Assembly: GCF_031082295.1 (NCBI RefSeq)
Contig: NZ_JAVHLD010000017.1
Span: forward strand, 1 to 56,769
Length of the DNA stretch: 56,769 nt
Direction of reading: 5' to 3'
From: Humidesulfovibrio sp.
GTDB taxonomy: Bacteria; Desulfobacterota; Desulfovibrionia; Desulfovibrionales; Desulfovibrionaceae
The notes beneath the pieces are model-generated. The model ran no database searches and was not told where the DNA came from. It saw nothing but the letters and a program-made list of their open reading frames with translations. Every line of letters begins with the position of its first letter. The first letter of the stretch is position 1. Below are positions 25,383 through 34,694 of the stretch, one piece after another. The position numbers were made by a program, and so were the translations under genes.

Positions 25383-25625
25383 ATGGATACCCTATCCAAC
25401 GCTCCCCAGGGGGCCAACACACAAAATGGTCCGAGCCTGTCGACCCTGCCCTTCGGGGGTCTTGGCCTGGACCTGGCAGAGGTTCGGCGCAAGGTGCGCG
25501 GACTCGTGCTCAAGCCCTTCGTCAAACACGAAGCGCCCAAGGCCGAGCCCCGTGCCGAAACGCCTCCTGTGCTTTCCGGCTACCGCCTTTTGGTGCGGCT
25601 CAGCCGGGAGACGCTGGGAAGTTAA
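25383..25625 (+). CDS. Small protein of unknown function upstream of fdnG
   Basis: The predicted protein has 80 residues, with no signal peptide or TM segment and a basic, Pro-rich second half. I do not recognise a family. Support for it being real comes from GGAGG 4 bp before the ATG, the same unusually short spacing as fdnG, and a stop 29 bp before the fdnG ATG. A TTGACG box (25329-25334) and TATAGA (25366-25371) lie upstream but are not well spaced with each other. Confidence 0.5.
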   Translation: MDTLSNAPQGANTQNGPSLSTLPFGGLGLDLAEVRRKVRGLVLKPFVKHEAPKAEPRAETPPVLSGYRLLVRLSRETLGS

Positions 25626-25654
25626 GGATGCAAACCCATAACAACGGAGGCCAC

Positions 25655-28600
25655 ATGAAGCTTTCGCGCAGAGGGTTCTTGAAACTCTCCGCCGCAGCGG
25701 CCTTGAGCACTGCCTTTGGCGGCATCGGCTTTGCAATGAAGCCCGCAGCCGTCGACCGCATCGCCATGCTCAAGCCGGACTGGAGCAAGCAGACCACCAC
25801 CGCGTGCTGCTATTGCGCAGTCGGTTGCGGACTCATCGTCAACACGGCCCTTTCCGGCACCAAGCGTGCCATCAACGTCGAGGGCGATCCCGACCATCCG
25901 ATCAATGAAGGCGCGCTGTGCGCCAAGGGCGCCAGCATCTACCAGCTGGCCGAAGGCACCCCCGGACAGCCCAACCCGCGCCTGCAGAAGGTCATGTACC
26001 GCAAGCCCTACGGCACCAAGTGGGAAGTCAAGTCCTGGGACTGGGCGCTTGACCGCATCGCCAAGAACATCAAGCGCGACCGCGATGCCACCTTCGCGAC
26101 CAAGAACGCCAAGGGCCAGACCGTCAACCGTTGCGACGGCTTGGCGAGCGTCGGCTCCGCAGCCATCGACAACGAGGAATGCTGGGCCTACCAGGCGTTC
26201 CTGCGTTCCCTCGGCCTGGTGTACATCGAGCACCAGGCACGTATCTGACACAGCGCAACTGTAGCGGCTCTGGCAGAGTCGTTCGGACGCGGCGCGATGA
26301 CCAATCACTGGATCGACCTGAAGAACAGTGATTGCATTCTTATCATGGGCAGCAACGCTGCCGAAAACCATCCCATTTCCTTCAAGTGGGTCACCAAGGC
26401 GCAGGAAAAGGGCGCAACCCTGATCCACGTCGACCCCCGCTTCACCAGAACCAGTGCGAAAGCCGACATCTACGCGCCCCTGCGCTCCGGGTCGGACATC
26501 GCCTTCCTGGGCGGCCTGATCAACTACATTCTGTCCAATGACCTGATCTTCAAGGAATACGTGGCCAACTACACGAACGCGTCCTTCATCGTCGGCAACG
26601 ACTTTGAGTTCAAGGACGGCATGTTCAGCGGCTACGACGAGGCCACCCGCAAGTACGACAAGTCCAAGTGGAAGTTCGCCATGGACGACAAGGGCGTGCC
26701 CAAGCGCGACAACACCCTCCAGGACCCGCGCTGCGTCTATCAGCTCATGAAGAAGCACTACAGCCGTTACAGCGTCAAGAACGCCGTGGACATGACCGGC
26801 ACCCCCGAAGACAAGCTCCTGGCCGTCTACAAGGCCTATGCGGCCACGGGCAAGCCTGACAAGGCCGGAACCGTCATGTACGCCATGGGTTGGACCCAGC
26901 ACACCGTCGGCGTGCAGAACATCCGCGCCATGAGCATCGTGCAGATGCTGCTCGGCAACATGGGCGTGGCTGGCGGCGGCGTCAACGCGCTGCGCGGCGA
27001 GTCCAACGTCCAGGGCTCCACCGACCAGGCCCTGCTCTACCACATCATCCCCGGCTACATGCCCACGCCGTCAACCGCCCAGCCCACGCTCGACGACTAC
27101 AAGAAGCTCGTCACCCCGGTCTCCAATGACCCGAAGAGCATGAACTGGAAGAAGAACTACGGCAAATACGCCGTGAGCCTCATCAAGAGCTTCTACAAGA
27201 GCGCCGAGCCGGCTGTCGGTTACGACTGGATGCCCAAGCTCGACGCCGGGCAGAACGCCTCCTGGCTGGTGCTCTTCGACGAGATGCTGAAGGGCAAGTT
27301 CAAGGGCTTCTTCGCCTGGGGCATGAACCCCGCCTGCTCGGGCGCCAACTCCAACAAGACCCGCGAGGCGCTGACCAAGCTGGACTGGCTGGTCAACGTC
27401 AACATCTACGACAACGAGACCGGCAGCTTCTGGCAGGGTCCGGGCATGAACCCCAAGAAGGTCAAGACCGAGGTCTTCATGCTGCCCTGCGCGGTGTCCA
27501 TCGAGAAAGAAGGCTCGATCACCAACTCCGGCCGCTGGATGCAGTGGCGCCAGCAGGGTCCGAAGCCTCTTGGCGACTCCCGCCCGGACGGCGAGATCAT
27601 CTACGAGCTGGCCCAGAAGGTGCGCGAGCTGTACAAGAAGGAAGGCGGCGTGTTCCCCGAGCCCGTGCTTGGCCTCAACTGGGAGGACATGGGCAACGGA
27701 CACGAGTTTGACGTGCACAAGACCGCCAAGCTCATCAACGGCTACTACCTGAAGGACGTTGAGGTTAAGCAGCCTGACGGCACCATGAAGGTGTTCAAGG
27801 CCGGCACCCAGGTCGCCTCGTTCCCGTCCCTGCGCGACGACGGCAGCACCTGCTCCGGCAACTGGATATACTGTGGTTCCTACGTCGGCTCCGACCCCAA
27901 GGACAACCGCTCGACCAAGCGCTCCAAGGATCAGACCCCGGCCCAGGCCGCGGTGGGCCTGTTCCCAAACTGGGCATGGGCTTGGCCGGTCAACCGCCGC
28001 GTCATCTACAACCGCGCCAGCGTGGACGCCACTGGCAAGCCTTACGCCCCGCAGAAGCCGGTCCTGGCATGGAACGGCAAGGGCTGGGACATCGACGTGG
28101 TGGACGGCGGCGGCGCCCCCGGCTCCGTGCATCCGTTCATCATGCAGCAGCATGGCATGGCCCAGCTGTACGGCCCCGGCCTGAACGACGGCCCCTTCCC
28201 CGAGTACTACGAGCCGCTGGACTGCCCCGTGTCCAGCCATCCGTACTCCAAGGTGCTGCACAACCCGACCGCGCTCAAGTTCGCCGGCGAGAAAGCCGCC
28301 GTGTGCGACCCGCGCTTCCCGTTCGTGTGCACCACCTACCGCGTCACCGAGCACTGGCAGACGGGTCTGCAGACCCGCTACCAGCCCTGGCTGCTTGAAG
28401 CCGAGCCCCAGATGTTCTGCGAAATGAGCGAGGAACTCGCTGCCCTTCGCGGCATCAAGAACGGCGAGAAGGTCTGGCTGGAGAACGAGCGCGGCAAGCT
28501 CTGGGCCAAGGCCATCGTGACCAAGCGCTTCAAGCCCTTCGTCGTGCAAGGCAACATCGTGCACGAGGTCGGCATTCCCTGGCACTTCGGCTGGAGATTC

Positions 28601-28708
28601 CCCAAGGACGGCGGCGACGCAGCCAACCTGCTCTCCCCGTCTGTCGGCGATCCGAACACCGGCATACCCGAGACGAAGGCCTTCATGGTCAACGTCCGGA
28701 AGGCTTAA
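25655..28708 (+). CDS. fdnG: Formate dehydrogenase catalytic subunit, selenocysteine-containing (UGA at 26246-26248)
   Basis: This is a molybdenum or tungsten bis-pterin enzyme of 1017 residues that oxidises formate or reduces CO2 in the periplasm. The N-terminus has a Tat signal (RRGFLKL, residues 5-11). A proximal 4Fe-4S site has CCYCAVGC and a later GALCAKG. An in-frame UGA at codon 198 falls in the family motif ARI-Sec-H, followed by ATVAALAESFGRGAMTN, which is the active-site Sec with its neighbouring His. A hairpin just after the UGA fits a bacterial SECIS. Downstream, QVLL-type pterin-binding segments and the usual C-terminal domain are present. The ATG has GGAGG 4 bp upstream. The iron-sulfur subunit follows after 11 bp. 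Confidence 0.96.
26246..26283 (+). promoter_or_regulatory. Selenocysteine UGA and SECIS hairpin in fdnG
   Basis: After the UGA there are 17 nt, then GGCTC-TGGCA-GAGTC (26266-26280), which folds with a 5-nt loop bearing GG. The stem extends to 8 bp by A-U, G-U and C-G pairs (26263-26283). The distance and the GG loop fit bacterial SECIS elements. Confidence 0.85.
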
Positions 28709-28719
28709 GGAGGCACGTC

Positions 28720-29442
28720 ATGAGTGGTAAGAGCTTCTTCGTCGATCTGACGAAATGTACCGCCTGCCGTGGCTGCCAGGTCGCCTGCAAGCAGTGGAAG
28801 AAACTGCCCGGCGAGAAGACCGTGAACACGGGCTCGCACCAGAATCCGCCCGACCTCTCCGCCACCACGTTGCGCCTCGTGCGCTTCAGTGAGAAGGAGA
28901 TCGAGGGCAAGATGCACTGGTTCTTCCTGCCCGATCAGTGCCGCCACTGCATGGACGCCCCGTGCAAGTCCGGCGCGGCCCTGCCCGATTCCATCATCCA
29001 GGATCCGGACACCGGCGCCGTGATCTACAACGAAAAGACGGCCAAGGAAGACGCGCCCACGATCCGCTCTTCCTGCCCGTACGACATCCCGCGCGTGGAC
29101 AAGAAGACCAAGATCATCAGCAAATGCGACATGTGCAACGACCGCGTGAAGGCAGGGAAGCTCCCGGCTTGCGTGCAGTCCTGCCCCACCGGAACCATGA
29201 ACTTCGGTGACCGTGACGCCATGCTGGAACTGGCCAAGAAGGGCCTGGCAGAGGCCAAGAAGAAGTTCCCGGGCGCACAGCTCGTGGACGAGGAAACCGT
29301 TCGCGTCATCTTCCTGACCGCGGACAAGCCTGCCCTGTATGCCAAGACCCTTATGGCCGACGCGACCCCCAGCCGCCGCCTGTACACCAGGCAGGAGGCA
29401 TTGGCCGCGCTTACCAGACCGGTCCGGGCCTTCCTGGGCTAG
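28720..29442 (+). CDS. fdnH: Formate dehydrogenase iron-sulfur subunit
   Basis: This 240-residue beta subunit carries electrons from FdnG. Four Cys groups are visible: CTACRGCQVACK near residue 13, CRHCMDAPCKSG, a pair with SCPYDIP, and CDMCNDRVKAGKLPACVQSCPTG. There is no signal peptide, so it would be exported with FdnG by the Tat route. It has no C-terminal TM anchor, so with no cytochrome b gene nearby the enzyme is a soluble two-subunit FdhAB type that would reduce periplasmic cytochromes c. AAGGAGG precedes the ATG and the gene follows fdnG by 11 bp. Confidence 0.93.
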   Translation: MSGKSFFVDLTKCTACRGCQVACKQWKKLPGEKTVNTGSHQNPPDLSATTLRLVRFSEKEIEGKMHWFFLPDQCRHCMDAPCKSGAALPDSIIQDPDTGAVIYNEKTAKEDAPTIRSSCPYDIPRVDKKTKIISKCDMCNDRVKAGKLPACVQSCPTGTMNFGDRDAMLELAKKGLAEAKKKFPGAQLVDEETVRVIFLTADKPALYAKTLMADATPSRRLYTRQEALAALTRPVRAFLG

Positions 29443-29475
29443 GTTAAATGAGCTAGTGGAACGCACCTCTAGATA

Positions 29476-29544
29476 GGAAACCGCCGGGAAGGGCGAGCCA
29501 GTACTGGCGGTTTCCCCTTCGGGGGGGAGCGGAAGCTCCCCCCC
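29476..29544 (+). terminator. Tandem hairpins after the formate dehydrogenase genes
   Basis: A 10-bp stem (GGAAACCGCC, 29476-29485, with GGCGGTTTCC, 29506-29515) is followed by a second stem (seven G plus AGC, 29521-29530, with its complement 29535-29544). Neither has a T run, so they may end transcription weakly or protect the upstream mRNA. Confidence 0.55.
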
Positions 29545-29638
29545 GATTGCATTTCAGCGCTCACCTCTTGCCAAGGACGATTCCAGGGTTAGTTTCAACA
29601 GATCGCACAACGCCAAACCGAGCGCCAAGGAGCCTGAC

Positions 29639-30196
29639 ATGAAACAATTCGCCGCCGCGTTGCTGGCCTTGCTTCTCTTCTGCGCTCCGGCCATGGCCAA
29701 GCCCAAGGCCGGAGAAATCCTGCCCGACATGGAGATCAAGGCCGCACCCCTTCCGGCCGAGGCCGCCTACCTGGGCCTGCCCGAAGGAGCAAAAAGCTTC
29801 CGCCTCTCCCAGGTCAAGGCCGACGCGCTGCTGGTGGAAATTTTCAGCATGTACTGCCCGCGTTGCCAGGCCAGCGCCAAGTCCGTGAACGCCGTGTTCG
29901 AGAACCTGACCGCGCGCCCCGAGGGCAAAAAGCTCAAGATGCTGGGCCTGGGCGCTGGAAACTCGGCCTTTGAGGTCAACGCCTTCCGCAAACAATACCA
30001 GATACCCGTGCCCCTGTTCCAGGACGGCGACTACGCGCTGCACAAGACCTTTGGCAACGTGTATACCCCGACGTACATGGTGCTCAAGCCCGTGCCCGGC
30101 GGCAAGGGCTTCCAGGTGCTCCACATCCAGGAAGGCCCCTTCGGCAACGGCGAGGAATTCCTTGAAAACATGCTGCGCATCTCCGGCGTGCGCTAG
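29639..30196 (+). CDS. Exported thioredoxin-fold protein, CPRC motif (TlpA-like)
   Basis: The protein has 185 residues, with a clear cleavable signal peptide (residues 1-20, APAMA). The thioredoxin-like domain has C73 and C76 in MYCPRCQ and the cis-Pro segment YTPTYMV. The layout and the conserved stretch after the second helix (LGLGAGNSAFEV...) match the redoxin at 18850-19416, so these are paralogues. AAGGAGC precedes the ATG. A peroxiredoxin gene follows after 27 bp, which suggests a reductant/peroxidase pair in the periplasm. Confidence 0.85.
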   Translation: MKQFAAALLALLLFCAPAMAKPKAGEILPDMEIKAAPLPAEAAYLGLPEGAKSFRLSQVKADALLVEIFSMYCPRCQASAKSVNAVFENLTARPEGKKLKMLGLGAGNSAFEVNAFRKQYQIPVPLFQDGDYALHKTFGNVYTPTYMVLKPVPGGKGFQVLHIQEGPFGNGEEFLENMLRISGVR

Positions 30197-30223
30197 CCCC
30201 GCCCCGCCCCCGCAGGAGGGATC

Positions 30224-30823
30224 ATGAGAAAGTTGAGCGCCTTCGTCCTCTTCGCCTCGCTGCTCTGTGCAGCGGCGAGCCTTGTGCCTGCTCCGGCCCG
30301 GGCCATCGACCTGAAGGACATGATCTACGACCCCGGCCAGCTCAAACCCGTGGACAGCACCCTCAAGGTGTGGCCCGGGCAAATGGCCCCGGACTTCGTC
30401 CTGCCCGACACCACCGGCGGAAAGGTCCGGCTGTCGGACTTCCGCGGGAAGAAGAATGTCGTGCTTTCCTTCGTGCCTGCTGCCTTCACGCCCGTCTGCT
30501 CCGACCAGTGGCCCGGCTACAAGCTGACCCGCGAGCTGTTCGAGGAGCGTAGCGCCATGATCCTGGGCATCAGCGTGGACAACGTCCCAAGCCTCTACGC
30601 CTGGACGGTGGAGATGCACGGGCTGTGGTTCCCGGTGCTGTCCGACTTCCCCCATGGAAACGTAGCCAAGAGGTATGGCCTGCTGCGCAAAAGCGGTACC
30701 AGCGAACGGGCCATCGTCATCATCGACAAGAAGGGCGTCGTCCGCTTCGCCAAGGCCTTTGACATCAACCGTCGGCCCGACCTTGGCGTCATCATGAGCG
30801 AACTGGACAAGCTGAAGCAGTAG
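30224..30823 (+). CDS. Exported peroxiredoxin (AhpC/TSA, BCP/AhpE-like)
   Basis: The protein has 199 residues, with a signal peptide (about 1-27, ending PARA). The peroxidatic Cys92 lies in the P-x-x-x-T-x-x-C signature (P85, T89, C92; PAAFTPVC). No second Cys is placed as a typical resolving residue, so it is probably a 1-Cys type needing an external thiol, likely the redoxin encoded just upstream. It would remove peroxides in the periplasm. The 5' signal GGAGGG precedes the ATG. Confidence 0.85.
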   Translation: MRKLSAFVLFASLLCAAASLVPAPARAIDLKDMIYDPGQLKPVDSTLKVWPGQMAPDFVLPDTTGGKVRLSDFRGKKNVVLSFVPAAFTPVCSDQWPGYKLTRELFEERSAMILGISVDNVPSLYAWTVEMHGLWFPVLSDFPHGNVAKRYGLLRKSGTSERAIVIIDKKGVVRFAKAFDINRRPDLGVIMSELDKLKQ

Positions 30824-30846
30824 CCCGCCGCAGCAATGAAACGGCA

Positions 30847-30886
30847 GCAGGGCCGCCAGGGAGTGCAGTCTCCCTGGCGGCCCTGC
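30847..30886. terminator. Long hairpin between convergent peroxiredoxin and mltA genes
   Basis: A perfect 17-bp GC-rich stem (30847-30863 with 30870-30886) closes a 6-nt loop. It lies between convergent stops and can serve both strands, though T runs are short. Confidence 0.75.
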
Positions 30887-30907
30887 CGCATTGATGCGCA
30901 AGCCCTG

Positions 30908-32266
30908 CTACTGCGTCTTGCCGCCGTTGCCGTTCTTGCCGCCATTGCCGTGGGTGCCATTGCCATTGCCCTTGACGCTGCCGTTTCCGTTGGCGGCGGA
31001 AGGCGCGGGCAGGTCGGCCAGGGCGCGGTTGGTCACCAGAAGGAAGAGCTGTCCGGGGTTTTTCATGCGCCCGGACACGAACTCCGCATACGTCCCGGAC
31101 CCGCAGAACAGGTCCACATGTCCGCCCACGATGGCCCCGCCCGTGTCCTGGGCAAGCATGAGCCCGGAAAGACGCCCCGGCCCGCCCTGGGGGGGCACCG
31201 GCAAAGGCGTGGTCATGGCCAGGGCCGCACCCAGCGGAATCTGCGAGCGGTCCACGGCGATGGAGCCCATGGGCGTGAGCAGGCTGCCCATGCTGCCGAA
31301 AGGCCCGACATCCGACAATTTGAAGAACACATAGCTCTTGTCCTCGGCCAAAAGGTCCTGGGCCAGGTGCGGATTTTGCTGCACAAAGCTCTTGATGCGC
31401 GGCGCGCTGGCCTCGTCGCGGGTCAGGTGACCGCGCCGGATCACCGTGCGCCCAAGCATGGCCAGATCACGTCCGTTCTTGTGGGCGTAGAGGATGTGCT
31501 TCACGTTGCCGTCTGGCAGGATGAGCCTGCCCGAGCCCTGGATGTGCAGAAAGTACAAATCGATGAGATCCTTGACCCACGCCAGCTCCAGCCCCTTTCC
31601 CTTGAGCGCGCCGCCGAAGTCGATGTCGCCGCGCGTGTGGTAGGGCTTGATGCCGTTTTTCGTCAGGCGATAGTGGAGCTGCTGGCCCTTCCAGCGCGAG
31701 TGGAACTCGCCCAGGTCCGCCGTCAGCATGTCCGGCGGGCGGCCATAGACCGGGTAGGGATAGGCCGGGTCAGGCTCAAGGCTGGCCTCAAGAAACGGCT
31801 CGTAATAGCCGGTGACGAGGGTCTCCTCCGGCTGGGCCGGGAACCAGGTGAACACCCGGGCCAAGAGGGCCGGGTCGCCATCCAGATACGGCAGAGCCCC
31901 GAGCAGGTCCTCCAAGGTCAGGCGCAAGGCCCCCCAGGTGAGCTTCAGGCCGGGGCGGTCCACGGCCACCTGCCCGGCGGGTTTGGAGGACACGTAGGAC
32001 AGATTGGCCTTGAGTCCGGGCTCCAGGTCGCGCCAGGACGTAAAGCCCTGGGTGGAGGGGTGCATCTGCGCCACTCGGGAGAGGGCCTGCTCAGCGCTCA
32101 AGGGCTCGAACCAGGGCCGCTCAACCTTGACCGGCGGAGGCGGCACAGGCGTGGGCGGGACCACGGGCTTGGCGCAGCTCCAGGCCAGGGCGACAAGAAA
32201 GAGTCCGAGGAGTCGGAAGCAGACGGACGCGGCCTTGCGGACACGCCCGGAGAGCGGTTTGGTCAT
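30908..32266 (-). CDS. mltA: Membrane-bound lytic murein transglycosylase A
   Basis: This 452-residue outer-membrane lipoprotein cleaves murein glycan strands. The signal ends in the lipobox ALAWSC. The MltA domain has YEPFLEASL, LHIQGSGRL and GPFGSMG, and the 3D domain carries the catalytic-type Asp in AQDTGGAI followed by GGHVDLFCGSG. After the domain comes a low-complexity tail (about the last 30 residues) rich in Gly, Asn and Lys, with repeated GNG units. The start overlaps the stop of the upstream AI-2E permease gene by 4 bp. Confidence 0.9.
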   Translation of the reverse strand: MTKPLSGRVRKAASVCFRLLGLFLVALAWSCAKPVVPPTPVPPPPVKVERPWFEPLSAEQALSRVAQMHPSTQGFTSWRDLEPGLKANLSYVSSKPAGQVAVDRPGLKLTWGALRLTLEDLLGALPYLDGDPALLARVFTWFPAQPEETLVTGYYEPFLEASLEPDPAYPYPVYGRPPDMLTADLGEFHSRWKGQQLHYRLTKNGIKPYHTRGDIDFGGALKGKGLELAWVKDLIDLYFLHIQGSGRLILPDGNVKHILYAHKNGRDLAMLGRTVIRRGHLTRDEASAPRIKSFVQQNPHLAQDLLAEDKSYVFFKLSDVGPFGSMGSLLTPMGSIAVDRSQIPLGAALAMTTPLPVPPQGGPGRLSGLMLAQDTGGAIVGGHVDLFCGSGTYAEFVSGRMKNPGQLFLLVTNRALADLPAPSAANGNGSVKGNGNGTHGNGGKNGNGGKTQ

Positions 32267-33411
32267 GGTTCGTTCCTGTAGGACTTGTAGTCGGACCTTG
32301 AAGTAAGCACTTCATTGTACTCTTCGCTGTAGATCTTGAGCATGACCATGAGGAAGCTCAGGATCAGCGGGCCGTAGAATATGCCCAGCGCCCCGAATGC
32401 ATGTATGCCGCCCAGGATGGCGAAGAAGATATAGAACGGCGAGACCTGCGCGGCCTTGCGCATGAGGATGGGCCGCAGGATGGTGTCGATGCTGGTCACG
32501 AGCACGACGTTCCAGAACAGGAAGAACCCTGCGCTGCCGGGGCTGACGAAAACATAGAGGTACAGCGACATGGGAATCCAGACAAGCCCGGTGCCGATGA
32601 CCGGAATCAGCGCGGCCAGGCCCATCATGGTGCCCCAGAACAGCGGCGGGATGCCCACCAGGTAAAGTCCGAGCGCACCTACCAGGCCTTGGAGCATGGC
32701 GATGAACAGGCTGCCGAAGAGCACGGCGCGCGCCACGCGTTGCAGGCTGTCGATGATAACGTCCTCCTGGTGCGTGGGCAGAGGAGCGAGGTACTTGAGC
32801 TTCTGCACCATGACCCGGCCTTCGCGCAGGAAGTAGAAGACCATGAAGATCATGAGGAAGAATCGCAGCAGAATCTTGGCCACGTTGCCGACCAAGGTCG
32901 CGCTGGTGTCGAACAGGGACTGCGCGAAGCCGCGCGTTTGCTGAAGCAGCTTGGCCTGGAGCGTGGCCTCATCAAGCTTCAGGAAGGGCATCTTCTCGTT
33001 CAGCCAGGCAAGGTAGGGCTCCAGGCGGTTATCGCGAAGAAAATTCGAAGCGTCGGCGTGGTCCATCCAGCGGGTCACGGCCTGAACGGACTCCAGGCCG
33101 TGGGTGACAAGCCCCCAGCCAAGCAAGGCGGCCGGGAGGATGATGGCGAAGACCACCACGGCCACGGTGATGCCGGCGGCGAGGTTGGCCCGCTCGCCCA
33201 GGCGTGAGCATATGCGCACGTACAGCGGCGAAAAAATGATGGCGAGCACGGCGGAGATGATGATGGTGTGGATGAACGGCTCCACCAGCACAAAGCCCCA
33301 GATGAGCGCCACCACGAGAAAGAACAGCATGAAATAGGCAAAGATCTTGTTCGAATGCCGTGGCGTGAGGATCAGAGGGGTGTCCGGGGTCTCCGGCTCG
33401 CTGTTCATCAT
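32263..33411 (-). CDS. AI-2E family transporter (PerM-like)
   Basis: The protein has 382 residues and about eight TM segments: paired hydrophobic helices at about 25-65, one near 70-95, and a C-terminal set including GLYLVGIPPLFWG, GLAALIPVIGTGLVWIP and the final FAILGGIHAFGALGIFYGPLI. The latter is the family signature. Members include PerM/YdgG and Na+/H+ antiporters; the substrate here is unknown. The start is ATG at 33411 or 33408 (two adjacent Met codons), with no strong ribosome site. It forms a two-gene unit with mltA (ATGA overlap). Confidence 0.85.
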   Translation of the reverse strand: MMNSEPETPDTPLILTPRHSNKIFAYFMLFFLVVALIWGFVLVEPFIHTIIISAVLAIIFSPLYVRICSRLGERANLAAGITVAVVVFAIILPAALLGWGLVTHGLESVQAVTRWMDHADASNFLRDNRLEPYLAWLNEKMPFLKLDEATLQAKLLQQTRGFAQSLFDTSATLVGNVAKILLRFFLMIFMVFYFLREGRVMVQKLKYLAPLPTHQEDVIIDSLQRVARAVLFGSLFIAMLQGLVGALGLYLVGIPPLFWGTMMGLAALIPVIGTGLVWIPMSLYLYVFVSPGSAGFFLFWNVVLVTSIDTILRPILMRKAAQVSPFYIFFAILGGIHAFGALGIFYGPLILSFLMVMLKIYSEEYNEVLTSRSDYKSYRNEP

Positions 33412-33798
33412 AAGATATATTGATCCCGGTGGTGTTGCGACGGCCAGCCCCCAGCCGAAGAACCGGTCCTGGCGGCGTTGCCGTGCGGAAACGAACCTCG
33501 GGCCTGTGTAAGCTTCGCGGGCTGCGCGGTCAAGGGCGGTCGGCTGGCAATAGACTTGCTCCCCCGCCCCTTTCTGCGTGTACCGGCTTTGCAAACGCGG
33601 GCAATTGCTCGCAGCCTCGATCTGGTTCTTGTATTTTCGGCGCGATGTGTCTAAAGGATCAGGATGTGCCGTGCGCCATCGCCCGGCATGCCGTTGGCTC
33701 ACGGAATCTGCCCGGCAAGGCGTTATGATGACCGCCTCGCCCGGGAGCGTATTGTCGTGTGGTTGCACTCAATGAACGCTTCAACTGGAGGAAATTTC
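33412..33798. other. Divergent regulatory region, AI-2E permease and amino acid ABC operon
   Basis: This 387-bp stretch has no coding sequence that I can support. It contains a sigma54-like box pair (listed separately) at 33545-33560, pointing to the ABC operon. I found no convincing sigma70 pair for the permease gene. Confidence 0.5.
33545..33560 (+). promoter_or_regulatory. Candidate sigma54 promoter of the amino acid ABC operon
   Basis: TGGCAATAGACTTGCT has the GG-N10-GC core, TGGCA at -24 and TTGCT at -12. It would give a leader of about 230 nt before the binding-protein ATG at 33799. No enhancer-binding regulator is adjacent. Confidence 0.4.
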
Positions 33799-34602
33799 AT
33801 GAAACGACTGTTCAAGTCCCTGTTGCTGGTGGCCACCTGCGCCGTCCTCGCCCTGGGCGTGGCCGGTTGCGGCGAGAAGAAGGAGGAGAAGAAGGCCGAG
33901 GCTCCTGCCGCCGCCGCTCCCGCTGCTCCGAAGACCATCGTCTTCGCTTCCGACGCCGCCTACCCCCCCATGCAGTACATGAACGACCAGAAAGAAATCG
34001 TCGGCTTCGAGGTTGACGTGATCAAGGCCGTCGCCGAGAAGGCCGGCTTCAAGGCCGAGTTCAAGAACGTGGCCTGGGACGGCATCTTCGCCGGCCTGGC
34101 CAATGGCAAGTACGACGCCATCTCCTCCAGCGTGTCCATCACCGACGAGCGCAAGGCCACCATGGACTTCTCCGATCCCATCATGGCCATTGAGCAGATC
34201 CTCGTGGTCGGCATCAACGAGAAGGCCACCGACCTGGCCGGCCTCAAGGGCAAGAGCATCGGCGCCCAGATCGGCACCACCAGCTACTTTGTCGTCAAGG
34301 ACGTGAAGGGCTTCAAGGCCATCAAGACCTACGACGAAGTGGGCCTGGCCATGGAAGACTTGGTGAAGGGCAGCATCCAGGCCGTCGTCGCCGACAGCCC
34401 GGTGGCCGTCGACTACACCACCAAGAAGTACGCCGACAAGATCAAGATCGCCTCTGTCCTCAAGAGCGACAAGGTCGAGAACATCGGCATCGCCGTCAAG
34501 AAGGGCAACAAGGAAGTGCTTGACCTCGTGAACAAGGGCCTGGCCGCCATCAAGGCCGACGGCACCTTCGACAAGATCAAGGAACAGCACAAGATGAAGT
34601 AG
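33799..34602 (+). CDS. Amino acid ABC transporter substrate-binding lipoprotein
   Basis: This 267-residue family 3 solute-binding protein (GlnH/HisJ/ArtJ type) captures polar amino acids in the periplasm. The lipobox LGVAGC gives a lipidated Cys24. It is followed by a Lys/Glu and Ala/Pro linker (about 25-43). The binding fold contains FASDAAYPPMQY, VGFEVDVIKAVAEKAG and the SITDERKATMDFSDPI signature. GGAGGAAA precedes the ATG. It is separated from the permease gene by a GC hairpin, a common way of keeping binding-protein mRNA in excess. Confidence 0.93.
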   Translation: MKRLFKSLLLVATCAVLALGVAGCGEKKEEKKAEAPAAAAPAAPKTIVFASDAAYPPMQYMNDQKEIVGFEVDVIKAVAEKAGFKAEFKNVAWDGIFAGLANGKYDAISSSVSITDERKATMDFSDPIMAIEQILVVGINEKATDLAGLKGKSIGAQIGTTSYFVVKDVKGFKAIKTYDEVGLAMEDLVKGSIQAVVADSPVAVDYTTKKYADKIKIASVLKSDKVENIGIAVKKGNKEVLDLVNKGLAAIKADGTFDKIKEQHKMK

Positions 34603-34638
34603 ACCGGCCCGAGCAGGACCGGTCCCACAGCTTACGCA

Positions 34639-34668
34639 CCGGGGGGCCGCCGACAGGCGGCCCCCCGG
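34639..34668 (+). terminator. Intra-operon hairpin after the binding-protein gene
   Basis: A perfect 13-bp GC stem (34639-34651 with 34656-34668) has a 4-nt loop and no T run. It probably stabilises upstream mRNA or attenuates downstream transcription and is not a full terminator. Confidence 0.6.
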
Positions 34669-34694
34669 CATTCCAAACCAAAGGCCATGAACGC

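Noticed and set aside
25255-25400. Sigma54 promoter upstream of the formate dehydrogenase genes
   Set aside because: TTGC elements are present near 25307 but no GG lies 10 bp ahead, so the -24/-12 core is missing.
26246-26296. A broken formate dehydrogenase gene: stop at 26248 and a new start at 26297
   Set aside because: The UGA lies exactly at the known Sec position, is followed by a SECIS hairpin, and the family sequence continues across it, so it is recoding and not a pseudogene.
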